Assembly (NCBI RefSeq): GCF_002237555.1
Contig: NZ_CP022540.1
Coordinates: forward strand, 3,415,001 to 3,479,000
Reading direction: 5' to 3'
DNA length: 64,000 nucleotides
Source: Antarctobacter heliothermus
GTDB lineage: Bacteria > Pseudomonadota > Alphaproteobacteria > Rhodobacterales > Rhodobacteraceae
Shown piece after piece: positions 43,755-52,289 of the stretch. Under the pieces are notes generated by a model. That model saw only the letters and a program-made list of their open reading frames with translations, searched no databases and was not told where the DNA came from. The position numbers were made by a program, and so were the translations under genes. Position 1 is the first letter of the stretch. Every line of letters starts with the position of its first letter.

Positions 43755-44122
43755 CCGGTCTCCTTGCATCTGCCCAGCCATGGCGTGTCACCCGCATCGC
43801 TCAACCGCGCCGCACCGTCACGGTTCACGGTCAGCAGCCAACCCCGGTCAGGCGACCAGAATCCGCGCTGTCCGGTCTCTGAGAGGATTGCCTCGGCGGT
43901 AAAACCTCCGTCGCTCAGCGTCACCCGACTGACACGCCTTTGCGGCGGCTCGGTCCGGTGCAGTGGCGGCGCAAAGCTGGCGGTGTCCAGATCGAACCGC
44001 AGCGACAGGCTGTCGTTGCCCCGCGTCAGATCGCAGTCATAGCTTTCAACGCCGGCCCGCGCGGGACTGTGCAGCGCGCCCAGCAAGAGCGACCCCAGTA
44101 CCGCGTGTTCCACGGCCCGCAC
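43751..44122 (-). CDS. Small exported protein inside the liv operon
   Basis: About 123 residues from a GTG start at 44122 (a second GTG at 44113 gives the same signal peptide). VEHAVLGSLLLGALHSPARAG is a signal peptide; the mature part has YDCDLTRGNDSLSLRF, SDGGFTAEAILSETG and WLLTVNRDG, ending DTPWLGRC, with two cysteines that could pair. No family is recognised. It begins one base after the livF stop and overlaps the next small gene, so it is translationally coupled. Its place between ATPase and permease genes suggests a periplasmic accessory, but this is only inferred. Confidence 0.55.
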   Translation of the reverse strand: MRAVEHAVLGSLLLGALHSPARAGVESYDCDLTRGNDSLSLRFDLDTASFAPPLHRTEPPQRRVSRVTLSDGGFTAEAILSETGQRGFWSPDRGWLLTVNRDGAARLSDAGDTPWLGRCKETG

Positions 44123-44123
44123 C

Positions 44124-44951
44124 TCAGCCCCCCAGAAAGCTCTTGCGGACTTCCGGATCGGCCAAGAGTTCCTTGCCCGTCCCGGTGAAGGCGTTGCGCC
44201 CCTGGACCAGAACATAGCCCTTGTCCGCGATTTCCAGCGCCTGCCGCGCGTTCTGTTCCACCATCAGGATGGAAATGCCGGTGCGCGCCACCTCGATGAT
44301 GCGATCAAACAGTTCGTCCATCACGATGGGCGAGACTCCGGCGGTGGGCTCATCCAGCATCAGAACCTTGGGTTTGGTCATCAGCGCACGGCCCACGGCG
44401 ACTTGCTGACGCTGCCCCCCGGAAAGTTCGCCCGCCGGTTGGCGGCGCTTGTCGTGCAAGATCGGGAACAACTCGTAGACCTGTTCCATCGTGGTACGGA
44501 AATCATCCAGCCGGATAAATGCCCCCATCTCTAGGTTTTCCTCGACGGTCATCGAGGTAAAGATGTTAGAGGTCTGCGGGACAAATCCCATGCCCTGCGC
44601 CACCCGGTCCTGCGGCGTCAGCGCAGTGATGTCATGACCGTCCAGCCGGACGCTGCCGGACCGCACGTCCAGCATGCCGAACACCGCCTTCATCGCGGTG
44701 GATTTGCCCGCGCCGTTGGGGCCGACGATCACCGCGATCTCGCCCTTGTCGACGGCGATGGTGCAGTCATGCAGGATGTCCGGCCCTTTGCCGTAGCCGC
44801 CGGTCATGGTGTCGCCGATCAGGAATGGTCCGCCGGGCGCATCCTTGATCGGGCCAGATTTGCGGGTCGAGTCGATCTCGCTGGGTTTGCCCGCGCGCGT
44901 GATCGAGGCGTCCTTGTTGCCACGGTCGTTGTGGTATGGGTTGTCGCTCAT
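44124..44951 (-). CDS. livF: Branched-chain amino-acid-type ABC ATPase (LivF)
   Basis: A 275-residue ATPase with Walker A VGPNGAGKST near residue 98, signature LSGGQRQQVAVGRALM and Walker B LMLDEPTAGVSP. The short C-terminus is typical of LivF. An N-terminal extension of about 55 residues (YHNDRGNKDASITRAGKP...) precedes the usual start and is unusual. The ATG overlaps the stop of livG by four bases. Confidence 0.93.
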   Translation of the reverse strand: MSDNPYHNDRGNKDASITRAGKPSEIDSTRKSGPIKDAPGGPFLIGDTMTGGYGKGPDILHDCTIAVDKGEIAVIVGPNGAGKSTAMKAVFGMLDVRSGSVRLDGHDITALTPQDRVAQGMGFVPQTSNIFTSMTVEENLEMGAFIRLDDFRTTMEQVYELFPILHDKRRQPAGELSGGQRQQVAVGRALMTKPKVLMLDEPTAGVSPIVMDELFDRIIEVARTGISILMVEQNARQALEIADKGYVLVQGRNAFTGTGKELLADPEVRKSFLGG

Positions 44952-45733
44952 GCCTGCGCCACCTGGTCCTTGTTCTTCAGTCCGGTGCCCAGATAGGCCT
45001 CGATCACCGCATCATTGGCCTTGATCTCATCCAGCGTGCCTTCGGCCAGCTTTTTGCCTTCGGCCATGACAATGACCGGGTCGCAGATGCGACCGATGAA
45101 ATCCATGTCATGTTCGATGACGCAGAATGTATAGTCGCGTTCCTTGTTCAGCCGCACAATCGTGTCCGCGATGGTGTTCAGCAACGTGCGGTTCACACCG
45201 GCACCGACCTCATCCAGAAACACGATCTTGGCGTCGACCATCATGGTGCGGCCCAGTTCCAGCAGCTTTTTCTGGCCACCGGAAATGGCTCCGGCGGGGT
45301 GATCCGCCAGATGCGCGATGGTGAGGAAGTCCAGAACCTCGTCCGCCTTGGCCCGCAGCGCGCGTTCCTCTTCGGCGATGCGTTTTCGGCCAAACCATGT
45401 GTTCCACAGCGCCTCACCGGATTGCCCGCCCGGCACCATCATCAGGTTCTCGCGACAGGTCATCGAGTGGAACTCATGCGCGATCTGGAAAGTGCGCAGC
45501 AGTCCTTTGTGAAACAGTTCATGTGGCGGCAGGCCGGTGATGTCCTCACCGTCCATCGTCACCGTGCCGCTGGTTGGTTCCAGCGCACCGGCGATCACGT
45601 TGAACAGTGTTGTTTTGCCGGCGCCGTTTGGCCCGACAAGCCCGGTGATCGACCCTGTGGCGATCTCAAGCGAGGCACCGTCGACGGCCCGGAATGCACC
45701 GAAATGGCGGTGCAGGTTATCCACCTTGATCAA
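44948..45733 (-). CDS. livG: Branched-chain amino-acid-type ABC ATPase (LivG)
   Basis: A 261-residue ATPase: Walker A VGPNGAGKTTLF near residue 34, signature AISGGQKKLLELGRTMM near residue 155, Walker B IVFLDEVGAGVN and a switch His in FCVIEHDMDFI. Here the Walker B reads DEVGAG instead of the usual DEPxAG, a common LivG variant. It follows the binding-protein gene but is separated by a transcription terminator at 45790-45813, so its level should be lower than the binding protein's. Confidence 0.93.
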   Translation of the reverse strand: MIKVDNLHRHFGAFRAVDGASLEIATGSITGLVGPNGAGKTTLFNVIAGALEPTSGTVTMDGEDITGLPPHELFHKGLLRTFQIAHEFHSMTCRENLMMVPGGQSGEALWNTWFGRKRIAEEERALRAKADEVLDFLTIAHLADHPAGAISGGQKKLLELGRTMMVDAKIVFLDEVGAGVNRTLLNTIADTIVRLNKERDYTFCVIEHDMDFIGRICDPVIVMAEGKKLAEGTLDEIKANDAVIEAYLGTGLKNKDQVAQA

Positions 45734-45783
45734 GGATTATCCCCCAAGAGCGCCGCCCGCAGGGGTGGCGTCCTCAAATAGCG

Positions 45784-45813
45784 AAAAAAGCAGCCCGACA
45801 GATGTCGGACTGC
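45784..45813 (-). terminator. Partial terminator between liv binding protein and livG
   Basis: On the minus strand GCAGTCCGACA pairs with TGTCGGGCTGC (45813-45790, one G-U mismatch), followed by six Us. Its position after the binding-protein gene fits transcript attenuation, giving more binding protein than transporter. Confidence 0.75.
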
Positions 45814-45831
45814 TCTTGTCACGGTTCCGGT

Positions 45832-47019
45832 TTACTTGAACGAGACGGTTTCCGCAGCACCACCCGTGATGGTGTAGTACTTGTAGCTGCCGGCGGCTTC
45901 ACCCGGTCCGATCAGTTCGACACCCGATGCGCCGACATAGTCGATGTCGCCACCACCGGCGAGGATTTCCATCGCCTTGCCCAGTTCACCCGGCAGGATT
46001 TCTTCACCCGGCGCGTTGGCAACGTCCAACAGGTTGGCTGCAATCGCCTCGGATGTGGCCGCGCCGCCCTTCATCATCGCCAGAGCGATAAGCGCTGCGG
46101 CGTCGTAGGATTCACGGGTATAAGAGCTGTCGCCCTGAATGCCCGCTGCTGCGGTGATTTCGCCAAACGCGTCCGCGCCTGCACCTTCGGCCCAAGGAAC
46201 CGTACCGATCGACCCTTCAAGAGCGTCGGCGAGTTCGCTGAACAGGGTGTCGCCGTACATGCCGTCGCCCATGACATAGGTGTCAAACGCACCGGTGTCA
46301 TAAGACGCCTGAATGATGCCTTTGCCGCCTTGGTCGGTATAACCCAGAACGATCAGGGCCTGACCACCTGCCGAGGCAAGCGCGCCGATTTCGGCCGAAT
46401 AGTCAGCCTTGCCGTCGTCATGCGGTGCCGACAGGGTAATGGTTCCTGTGTAGGACGAAGCGAACGCATCGGCAAAACCCTTGCCGTAGTCGTTGTTGGT
46501 GTAGGTTACCGCGACTTCGGTGATGCCCTTTTCGGCGAGAATCTCGGCCAGAACGGCACCCTGACGGGCGTCCGACGGCGAGGTGCGGAAGAACAGGCCA
46601 TTGTCCTCGGCCGTCGACAGCGCGGGCGACGTGGCGGAGGGCGATACCATCGGCACACCGTTCGGCACAGCGACGTTTGAAAGAACCGCGCCGGTCACAC
46701 CGGAACAGTCGGCGCCCATGATCGCGACAACACCTTCGGTGGTGACCAGACGTTCGGCTGCGGCGGTGGCGGCGGCGGCGTCGATGCAGGTCGAATCCGC
46801 GCGCGACGGAACCAGCGTCACGCCGTCAAGAAAGGTGCCCGACGCGTTGACTTCGGAGATCGCCAGCTCGGCGCCGTCGGCCATCGCGGGTGTGATCGAT
46901 TCAATCGGGCCGGTGAAGCCAAGGATGATGCCGATTTTGGCTTCGCTTGCGTGGCTTTCTGCGAACGCGGCAGAAGCGACGAGGGTGCAGGCCGTGGTGG
47001 CCATCAGTAGTTTTTTCAT
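45832..47019 (-). CDS. ABC transporter substrate-binding protein (LivK-type)
   Basis: A 395-residue periplasmic binding protein. The signal peptide MKKLLMATTACTLVASAAFA is cleaved before ES. The Peripla_BP_6 fold starts with AKIGIILGFTGPIESITPAMADGAELAISEVN, followed by GADCSGVTGAVLSNVAVPNGVPMVSPSATSP and VAVTYTNNDYGKGFADAF. It is the first gene of the leftward liv unit. The ligand cannot be told; the family binds branched-chain amino acids, amides or other small molecules. Confidence 0.92.
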   Translation of the reverse strand: MKKLLMATTACTLVASAAFAESHASEAKIGIILGFTGPIESITPAMADGAELAISEVNASGTFLDGVTLVPSRADSTCIDAAAATAAAERLVTTEGVVAIMGADCSGVTGAVLSNVAVPNGVPMVSPSATSPALSTAEDNGLFFRTSPSDARQGAVLAEILAEKGITEVAVTYTNNDYGKGFADAFASSYTGTITLSAPHDDGKADYSAEIGALASAGGQALIVLGYTDQGGKGIIQASYDTGAFDTYVMGDGMYGDTLFSELADALEGSIGTVPWAEGAGADAFGEITAAAGIQGDSSYTRESYDAAALIALAMMKGGAATSEAIAANLLDVANAPGEEILPGELGKAMEILAGGGDIDYVGASGVELIGPGEAAGSYKYYTITGGAAETVSFK

Positions 47020-47173
47020 TGTGAACTCCCGTGTTGGATCTTGTGTCCTAGCGCGAGCCTAAGCAGGGTTTTCGGAAAAGGAAAGGCCCCTTGAAGGCGG
47101 CAGTTTCTTCGGCGCGTGCCCTTGCCTGACCCAGCAGAGCCGCCATATCGCAAGGGAAACAGGAGGCGCAAAC

Positions 47174-48277
47174 ATGATTCTCAAACATGCCGCTACGGCA
47201 CTTTCCGTCTGCTTGGCAGGTCCGCTCACCGCCGCTCCGATTCAGACCTCTGCCGGTCCCATGATCGCCGAACCGATGGTGCAGGATCTGGGCACTCCGT
47301 GGGCCTTTGATTTTCTGCCGGACGGGTCAATCCTTGTGACCGAACGCGAGGGCGCGCTTTTGCGAATCGACGGGGACACCTGGACAGAAGTGCGCGGCGC
47401 GCCAAAGGTTGTGGCAGACGGGCAGGGCGGCCTGCTGGACGTTCTGGTGCCGCGGGATTTTGCCACCAGCCGCGAGTTGTTCTTTACCTATGCCAAGCGG
47501 CAGGGATTTCGCGGATCGGGAACAGCGGTCTACCGCGCGCGGCTGTCAGAGGACGGCACCCGGCTGGAAGACGGCACAACGATTTTCGAGATCGCGCGCG
47601 GAACGGGCGGGGGATACCACTTTGGCTCTCGTCTGGTTGAGGGATCGGACGGCCATCTGTTTCTGACGGTGGGCGACCGGGGCGACGGGCCCAAGGCGCA
47701 GGACCTGTCGATGCACAATGGATCGGTGCTGCGGATCACCCGCGACGGCGCGCCCGCGCCGGGCAATCCGTTTGTCGATACGGATGATGCGTTGCCGGAA
47801 ATCTGGTCCTACGGTCACCGCAATCCACAAGGCGCCGCGGTGGACGCCAGCGGGCAGCTTTGGGCCGTGGAACATGGGGCCAAGGGCGGCGATGAGGTCA
47901 ACCGGATCGATCCGGGCGTCAACTATGGCTGGCCGGTGATCTCTTATGGGGTCGATTACGATGGCAGCAAACTGGGGCAGGGCACGGCCAAAGACGGCAT
48001 GGCGCAGCCTGTGCATTACTGGGATCCCTCCATCGCGCCCTCGGGCATGGGGTTTTACGACGGCGATGTGGCGGACTGGTCGGGCAATGCCTTTATCGGC
48101 TCGCTCAAGTTTGACTATATCTCTCGGCTGTCGGGCGACCCGCTGACAGAGGTCGAACAGATCAAGAGCGATGAGACCCTGCGCGTGCGTGATGTGGACA
48201 CTGGACCGGATGGGGCGCTGTGGTTCCTAAGCGTCGGCAATGGCGCGCTGTACCGGCTGGTGCCCGCCGCCGACTGA
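47174..48277 (+). CDS. PQQ-dependent aldose sugar dehydrogenase (YliI-like)
   Basis: A 367-residue exported six-bladed beta-propeller of the soluble-glucose-dehydrogenase family. The signal peptide MILKHAATALSVCLAGPLTAA is visible. Family motifs: PWAFDFLPDGSILVTEREG, GGGYHFGSRLVEGSDGHLFLTVGDRG with the catalytic His, YGHRNPQGAAVDASGQLWAVEHGAKGGDEVNRI and NYGWPVISYG. It oxidises aldoses in the periplasm using pyrroloquinoline quinone and passes electrons to the respiratory chain. The ATG follows AGGAGGCGC. It is divergent from the liv binding-protein gene and no PQQ biosynthesis genes are seen. Confidence 0.88.
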   Translation: MILKHAATALSVCLAGPLTAAPIQTSAGPMIAEPMVQDLGTPWAFDFLPDGSILVTEREGALLRIDGDTWTEVRGAPKVVADGQGGLLDVLVPRDFATSRELFFTYAKRQGFRGSGTAVYRARLSEDGTRLEDGTTIFEIARGTGGGYHFGSRLVEGSDGHLFLTVGDRGDGPKAQDLSMHNGSVLRITRDGAPAPGNPFVDTDDALPEIWSYGHRNPQGAAVDASGQLWAVEHGAKGGDEVNRIDPGVNYGWPVISYGVDYDGSKLGQGTAKDGMAQPVHYWDPSIAPSGMGFYDGDVADWSGNAFIGSLKFDYISRLSGDPLTEVEQIKSDETLRVRDVDTGPDGALWFLSVGNGALYRLVPAAD

Positions 48278-48517
48278 CCGCCGCGCGGTGCGTTTGGGTT
48301 CCGTAAACCTGTGGGCGGCATGTTCGCCCGTGGTACCACCGAAAACAGGATCAACGCCCCTCTTGGGGGCCTTTCGATCTGCGCGGAACGAAGGGGCGAC
48401 GCCCCAAAGGCACCCGGTTTGACACCCGGGTGGCATGATCCAACCGGCGGCCGCCGTTCTTTCGGACACATTACCAATCAGACAAACCCGTCCAAGGCCC
48501 CGGCCTTGTGACGGGCA
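48278..48517. other. Hairpin-rich intergenic region between convergent genes
   Basis: GC-rich stems fill this gap: GGGCG/CGCCC (48313-48330), GCCCC/GGGGC in GCCCCTCTTGGGGGC, and GGGGCGACGCCCC. They probably terminate the dehydrogenase and acetyltransferase transcripts; no gene is evident. Confidence 0.45.
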
Positions 48518-49027
48518 TCAGTCCTGCGCGACCATCACCCGGCTGTAATAAGCGCTGTCGCAAACCTCATACCCGCCATAAAGGTAATCGCCGATCTCGG
48601 TGCGATCATGGGTAAACCCCAGTTTTTCCAGCAGCCGGATCGATCCGATGTTGCGCGGGTCCAGATCGGCGGTCAGGCGCGTCAGGTCGGGGCGGCGGCG
48701 GGCGATCTCGATCAGGATGGCGGACATCGCCTCATAGGCCAGACCCTGCCCCCAATAGTCCGGGTTCAGGATATAGCCGACCTCCGGGTCGCGCCACATC
48801 CCGGCCTTCCCGATGCAGCGGCCGTCCTTTTCGAGGATGTATTCAACGCGCCCGTCATGCCCGTAGCCGTTCATGAAATAGCGCAGGAACTCCGCCGTCT
48901 GAGCAATATCGTCATGCGCAGGACGCGACCAATAGCGCATGACACAGGGGTCCGACAAAATCCTGTGCAGCGGCTCCAGATCGGTCAACCGACCGGGCCG
49001 CAGCAACAGCCGCTGTGTCCGGATCAT
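48518..49027 (-). CDS. GNAT family acetyltransferase (RimJ/RimL-like)
   Basis: A 169-residue N-acetyltransferase: RTQRLLLRPGRLTDLEPLHRIL opens a RimJ/RimL-type fold, GKAGMWRDPEVGYILNPDYWGQGLAYEAM contains the acetyl-CoA V/Q-x-x-G-x-G/A loop, and LDPRNIGSIRLLEKLGF is typical of motif B. It may acetylate a ribosomal protein or small amine. The start MIRTQ overlaps the stop of the GlxA-type regulator (ATGA), so it is coupled to it. A longer reading from 49096 would add residues not found in the family. Confidence 0.85.
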   Translation of the reverse strand: MIRTQRLLLRPGRLTDLEPLHRILSDPCVMRYWSRPAHDDIAQTAEFLRYFMNGYGHDGRVEYILEKDGRCIGKAGMWRDPEVGYILNPDYWGQGLAYEAMSAILIEIARRRPDLTRLTADLDPRNIGSIRLLEKLGFTHDRTEIGDYLYGGYEVCDSAYYSRVMVAQD

Positions 49028-50034
49028 ACCGAAAGGCGGGTGGCCTGCGCGCCGCGTTCCCGGTACGGCGTCGTCTTGTAATGCGCGCGGTAGCATTTCG
49101 AGAAATGCGAGGGCGAGGCAAAACCACAGGCCAGCGCCACGTTGATCACGCTCATTTCCGTCTGCATCAGCAGGTTGCGCGCCTTTTGCAGACGCAGTTC
49201 CATGTAGTAGCGTTTCGGTGAGCGGTTGAGGTAACGCCGGAACAGCCGCTCCAGCTGACGGGTCGACATGCCCACATCCTTGGCAAGGATCGCCGGGCTG
49301 ATCGGCTCCTCGATGTTGGTTTCCATCATCTGGATGACTTGGCTCAACTTGGGGTGGCGCACGCCGATGCGGGTGGGCACTGACAGGCGCTGGGTGTCCT
49401 GATCTGTTCGGATCGACGAATAGATCTGTTGATCGGCCACGGCGGTGGCCAACTCTTCACCGTGATCATTGGCGATGATCTGCAAGAACAGGTCGATGGA
49501 GGATGTGCCGCCCGCCGTGGTCAAACGGTTGCCGTCGATGGTGAACACCGATTTGGTCAATTCGACCTCATCGAACTCTTCGGCGAAACTGTCCTGATTT
49601 TCCCAATGGATGGTGGCGCGCTTGCCGTCCATCAGCCCGGCCTTGGCCAGCGTATAGGTCGCGGTGCACAGCCCGCCCATGGTCAGACCCTTGCGCGCCT
49701 CACGCCGCAGCCAGCTGAGCAGTCGCTTGGTCGTGGACTGCTGTACCTCAGCTCCGCCACACAGGACAATGGTGTCATCGCGGTGCAATTCGTCCAGCCC
49801 GCCGTCCAGATGAAACACCGTTCCGGTGGAGCAGGTCGCGGTTTCGACGCCTTCGCCAACAACCCGCCAGTCATACAGCTCTTTCTGTGACATGCGGTTG
49901 GCCAGCCGCAGACAATCCAGTGCGGCGGCAAAGGACAACATTGTGAAATTGTCCAGCAGAACAAAGACAAAGCGGCGCGGCTTGGGCGGCACGCTGTCGA
50001 GTTCGATGACCTGGCGCTGCGGCGGGGGAAACAT
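49024..50034 (-). CDS. GlxA-type regulator (DJ-1/PfpI plus AraC HTH)
   Basis: A 336-residue transcription factor. Residues 20-180 form a class I glutamine amidotransferase-like (DJ-1/PfpI) domain (FVFVLLDNFTMLSFAAALDCLRLAN; TICGAEV-like TIVLCGGAEV; GGLCTATYTLAKAGLM). The C-terminal AraC HTH has MSTRQLERLFRRYLNRSPKRYYMELRLQKARNLL and VNVALACGFASPSHFSKCYRAHY. GlxA-type regulators in rhodobacters control choline, carnitine or glycine-betaine catabolism. The cysteine that DJ-1 proteins use lies in GLCTATY. It is coupled to the acetyltransferase downstream and is preceded by 282 bases to the DAHP synthase gene. Confidence 0.85.
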   Translation of the reverse strand: MFPPPQRQVIELDSVPPKPRRFVFVLLDNFTMLSFAAALDCLRLANRMSQKELYDWRVVGEGVETATCSTGTVFHLDGGLDELHRDDTIVLCGGAEVQQSTTKRLLSWLRREARKGLTMGGLCTATYTLAKAGLMDGKRATIHWENQDSFAEEFDEVELTKSVFTIDGNRLTTAGGTSSIDLFLQIIANDHGEELATAVADQQIYSSIRTDQDTQRLSVPTRIGVRHPKLSQVIQMMETNIEEPISPAILAKDVGMSTRQLERLFRRYLNRSPKRYYMELRLQKARNLLMQTEMSVINVALACGFASPSHFSKCYRAHYKTTPYRERGAQATRLSV

Positions 50035-50163
50035 GGAAAGCCACCTTCCTGATCGGGTTGCGGACTGTTGTCCGCGATAACATCATGGCACATGGGCAGA
50101 ACTCCCCGGCAGCGTCAAGACATGTCGCAAACAATTGCCTGACATCCGGGGGGCCGACGTGTA

Positions 50164-50187
50164 CAGGGCGCAGGACGCAGCGCCCTG
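50164..50187. repeat. 8-bp hairpin in the region before the DAHP synthase gene
   Basis: CAGGGCGC (50164-50171) is the exact complement of GCGCCCTG (50180-50187) around an 8-base loop. It lies 130 bases before the start codon. It might be an mRNA leader structure or the end of an unknown short RNA; no T-run follows. Confidence 0.4.
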
Positions 50188-50316
50188 TGCGGCCTGTCCG
50201 GAGCGGCGCGTTCGCATGGTGCGCCTTTTAGAGGCAAATCATTGCTGGTCAGGGGCGAGAGGGTGACTTATACAGCCCAACCGTTAGCGCTCGAAATGAT
50301 GAACCGGAGAGACACG

Positions 50317-51687
50317 ATGACCGAGTGGCAGAAATCGAACTGGCGTGACAAGCCGCGGGTTCAGATGCCTGAGTATACGGATCCCGAGGCCCTGACCGCT
50401 GTTGAGGCGCAGATGGCCAAGTATCCGCCGCTCGTCTTTGCGGGCGAGGCGCGCAGACTGAAACAGCATCTGGCCGCTGCGGGCCGCGGTGAGGCGTTCC
50501 TGTTGCAGGGCGGCGATTGCGCCGAAAGCTTTGAACAATTCTCGGCCGATGCGATCCGCGACACCTTTAAGGTGATGCTGCAAATGGCGATGGTGCTGAC
50601 CTACGGGGCCAAGGTTCCGGTGGTCAAGGTGGGCCGCATGGCCGGGCAGTTCGCCAAGCCGCGCAGCGCCCCGACCGAGGTCAAGGATGGCGTCGAGTTG
50701 CCCAGCTACCGGGGCGACATCATCAACAAGCTTGCCTTTACGCCCGAGGCGCGCATTCCTGATCCGCGCAACATGTTGCAGGCCTTCACACAGGCGGCCG
50801 CAACGCTGAACCTGCTGCGCGCCTTTTCGACCGGCGGTTACGCCGATGTCCATAAGGTGCACCAGTGGACGCTGGGCTTCACCGAAAGCGAAAAGGCCGC
50901 GCGCTACCGCGAGATGTCGACCCGTATTCAGGACGCACTGGATTTCCTCACCGCCGCAGGCGTGACCGGCGATCAGGCGCATACGCTGCACACGGTCGAC
51001 TTCTACACCAGCCACGAGGCACTGTTGCTGGAATACGAAGAGGCACTTTGCCGCCAGGATTCGACTTCTGGCAACTGGCTGGCAGGCTCGGGTCACATGA
51101 TTTGGATCGGCGACCGCACCCGGCAGCCGGACGGCGCGCATGTGGAATTCGCCCGCGGCGTGCTGAACCCGGTTGGACTGAAATGCGGCCCGACCACCAC
51201 GCCAGAGGATCTCAAGATCCTGATGGCCAAGCTGAACCCCAAAAACGAAGAGGGCAAGCTGACACTGATCGCACGCTTTGGCGCGGGCAAGGTGAGTGAG
51301 AAACTGCCGCCCCTGATCAAGGCCGTGCAGGAAGAGGGCGCCAAGGTGACATGGGTCTGCGATCCGATGCATGGCAACGTCATCAAATCGGCCTCCGGCT
51401 ACAAGACACGTCCCTTCGATTTGATCCTGCGCGAAGTCCGTGAGTTCTTTGGCGTGCATGAGGTGGAAGGCACCATTCCCGGCGGCGTGCACTTCGAGAT
51501 GACGGGTCTGGACGTGACCGAATGCACCGGCGGCGTGCGCGAAGTCACCGATGAGGATCTGTCGGACCGCTACCACACCGCCTGCGATCCGCGCCTGAAC
51601 GCCTCGCAGTCACTGGAACTGGCCTTTCTCGTGGCCGAGGAACTGGTGGCCCGCCGCGCCAAGGCGGCAGAGGCGGCCAACGCCTGA
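50317..51687 (+). CDS. aroG: Class II 3-deoxy-7-phosphoheptulonate synthase
   Basis: A 456-residue type II (plant-like) DAHP synthase, the first enzyme of the shikimate pathway. Conserved blocks: WQKSNWRDKPRVQMPEYTD, LVFAGEARRLKQHLAAAGRGEAFLLQGGDCAESF (metal Cys), KVGRMAGQFAKPRS, GLKCGPTTTPEDLK, VTWVCDPMHGNVIKSASGYKTRPF and LDVTECTGGV. Class II enzymes lack the allosteric tail of the E. coli types. The start MTEWQKSN follows GGAGAGACACG; an upstream in-frame start would give an odd 25-residue extension. A strong intrinsic terminator follows (51716-51746). Confidence 0.95.
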   Translation: MTEWQKSNWRDKPRVQMPEYTDPEALTAVEAQMAKYPPLVFAGEARRLKQHLAAAGRGEAFLLQGGDCAESFEQFSADAIRDTFKVMLQMAMVLTYGAKVPVVKVGRMAGQFAKPRSAPTEVKDGVELPSYRGDIINKLAFTPEARIPDPRNMLQAFTQAAATLNLLRAFSTGGYADVHKVHQWTLGFTESEKAARYREMSTRIQDALDFLTAAGVTGDQAHTLHTVDFYTSHEALLLEYEEALCRQDSTSGNWLAGSGHMIWIGDRTRQPDGAHVEFARGVLNPVGLKCGPTTTPEDLKILMAKLNPKNEEGKLTLIARFGAGKVSEKLPPLIKAVQEEGAKVTWVCDPMHGNVIKSASGYKTRPFDLILREVREFFGVHEVEGTIPGGVHFEMTGLDVTECTGGVREVTDEDLSDRYHTACDPRLNASQSLELAFLVAEELVARRAKAAEAANA

Positions 51688-51715
51688 GTTTGGCGGATCG
51701 CTGAAAAATGAGAAG

Positions 51716-51746
51716 CGCCCCCGCAGGGAACTGCCGGGGCGTTTTT
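51716..51746 (+). terminator. Intrinsic terminator of the DAHP synthase gene
   Basis: CGCCCCCGCAG (51716-51726) pairs with CTGCCGGGGCG (51731-51741; one mismatch in the middle), followed by TTTTT. It is 29 bases past the stop. Confidence 0.85.
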
Positions 51747-51793
51747 GCTATTGGGTAATTTGGCAAAATGCGTCCAAGTGGGCCGACTTAATC

Positions 51794-52289
51794 CTATAGA
51801 GCGAACTCTTGTAGCACATAGCCGCACGGATACATGTGGGACCGGATGTGGCTGAGGTTTGCAGAAACCTTTGTCCTTCCAAATAGCTTGACCCCGCCGC
51901 CCAGTAGAATTGGCGCGCGCTATAGGCGCAAAAGATCGATCGCTCCCATCGACAAAAGCGCATCTGCAAAATTCCCGCCGCCAAAGAGGTAGACTGGACC
52001 ATCAGAAGTCGCCTTGAGAGTCGTTAGGAAAGCGAGGTCACACGTCCTGCGTAGCTCCACCTCGCTCTCTTCAGGAAGGTCCAGAGATTTTGAGAAAACG
52101 ATAGTTTTCATATGGGGATAAGGGTTCTGGCCGGGGGGCATGCCAAAGCGATAGCCAAATTCATAGGTGTTTCGTCCCATGATTGCGACAGAATATCCGG
52201 CCACTGTGCGCAAAGTTCGAAATGTCCCCATTGGGACCGGAAATAAAACCGTCAACAGAGACGGCCACATTATATGCGATGGGGTGCAT
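51794..52289 (-). pseudogene. Broken dihydrofolate-reductase-like (RibD_C family) gene
   Basis: The N-terminal part MHPIAYNVAVSVDGFISGPN reads in one frame. It then jumps, by a deletion near 52210, to a second frame with VAGYSVAIMGRNTYEFGYRF and the C-terminal GGGVKLFGRTKVSANLSHIR. Within that second frame an in-frame amber codon (at about 51918) follows GAIDLLRL. The pieces fit a small dihydrofolate-reductase-fold protein of about 180 residues. At least two lesions make it inactive. It borders the A+T-rich patch to the right. Confidence 0.75.
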
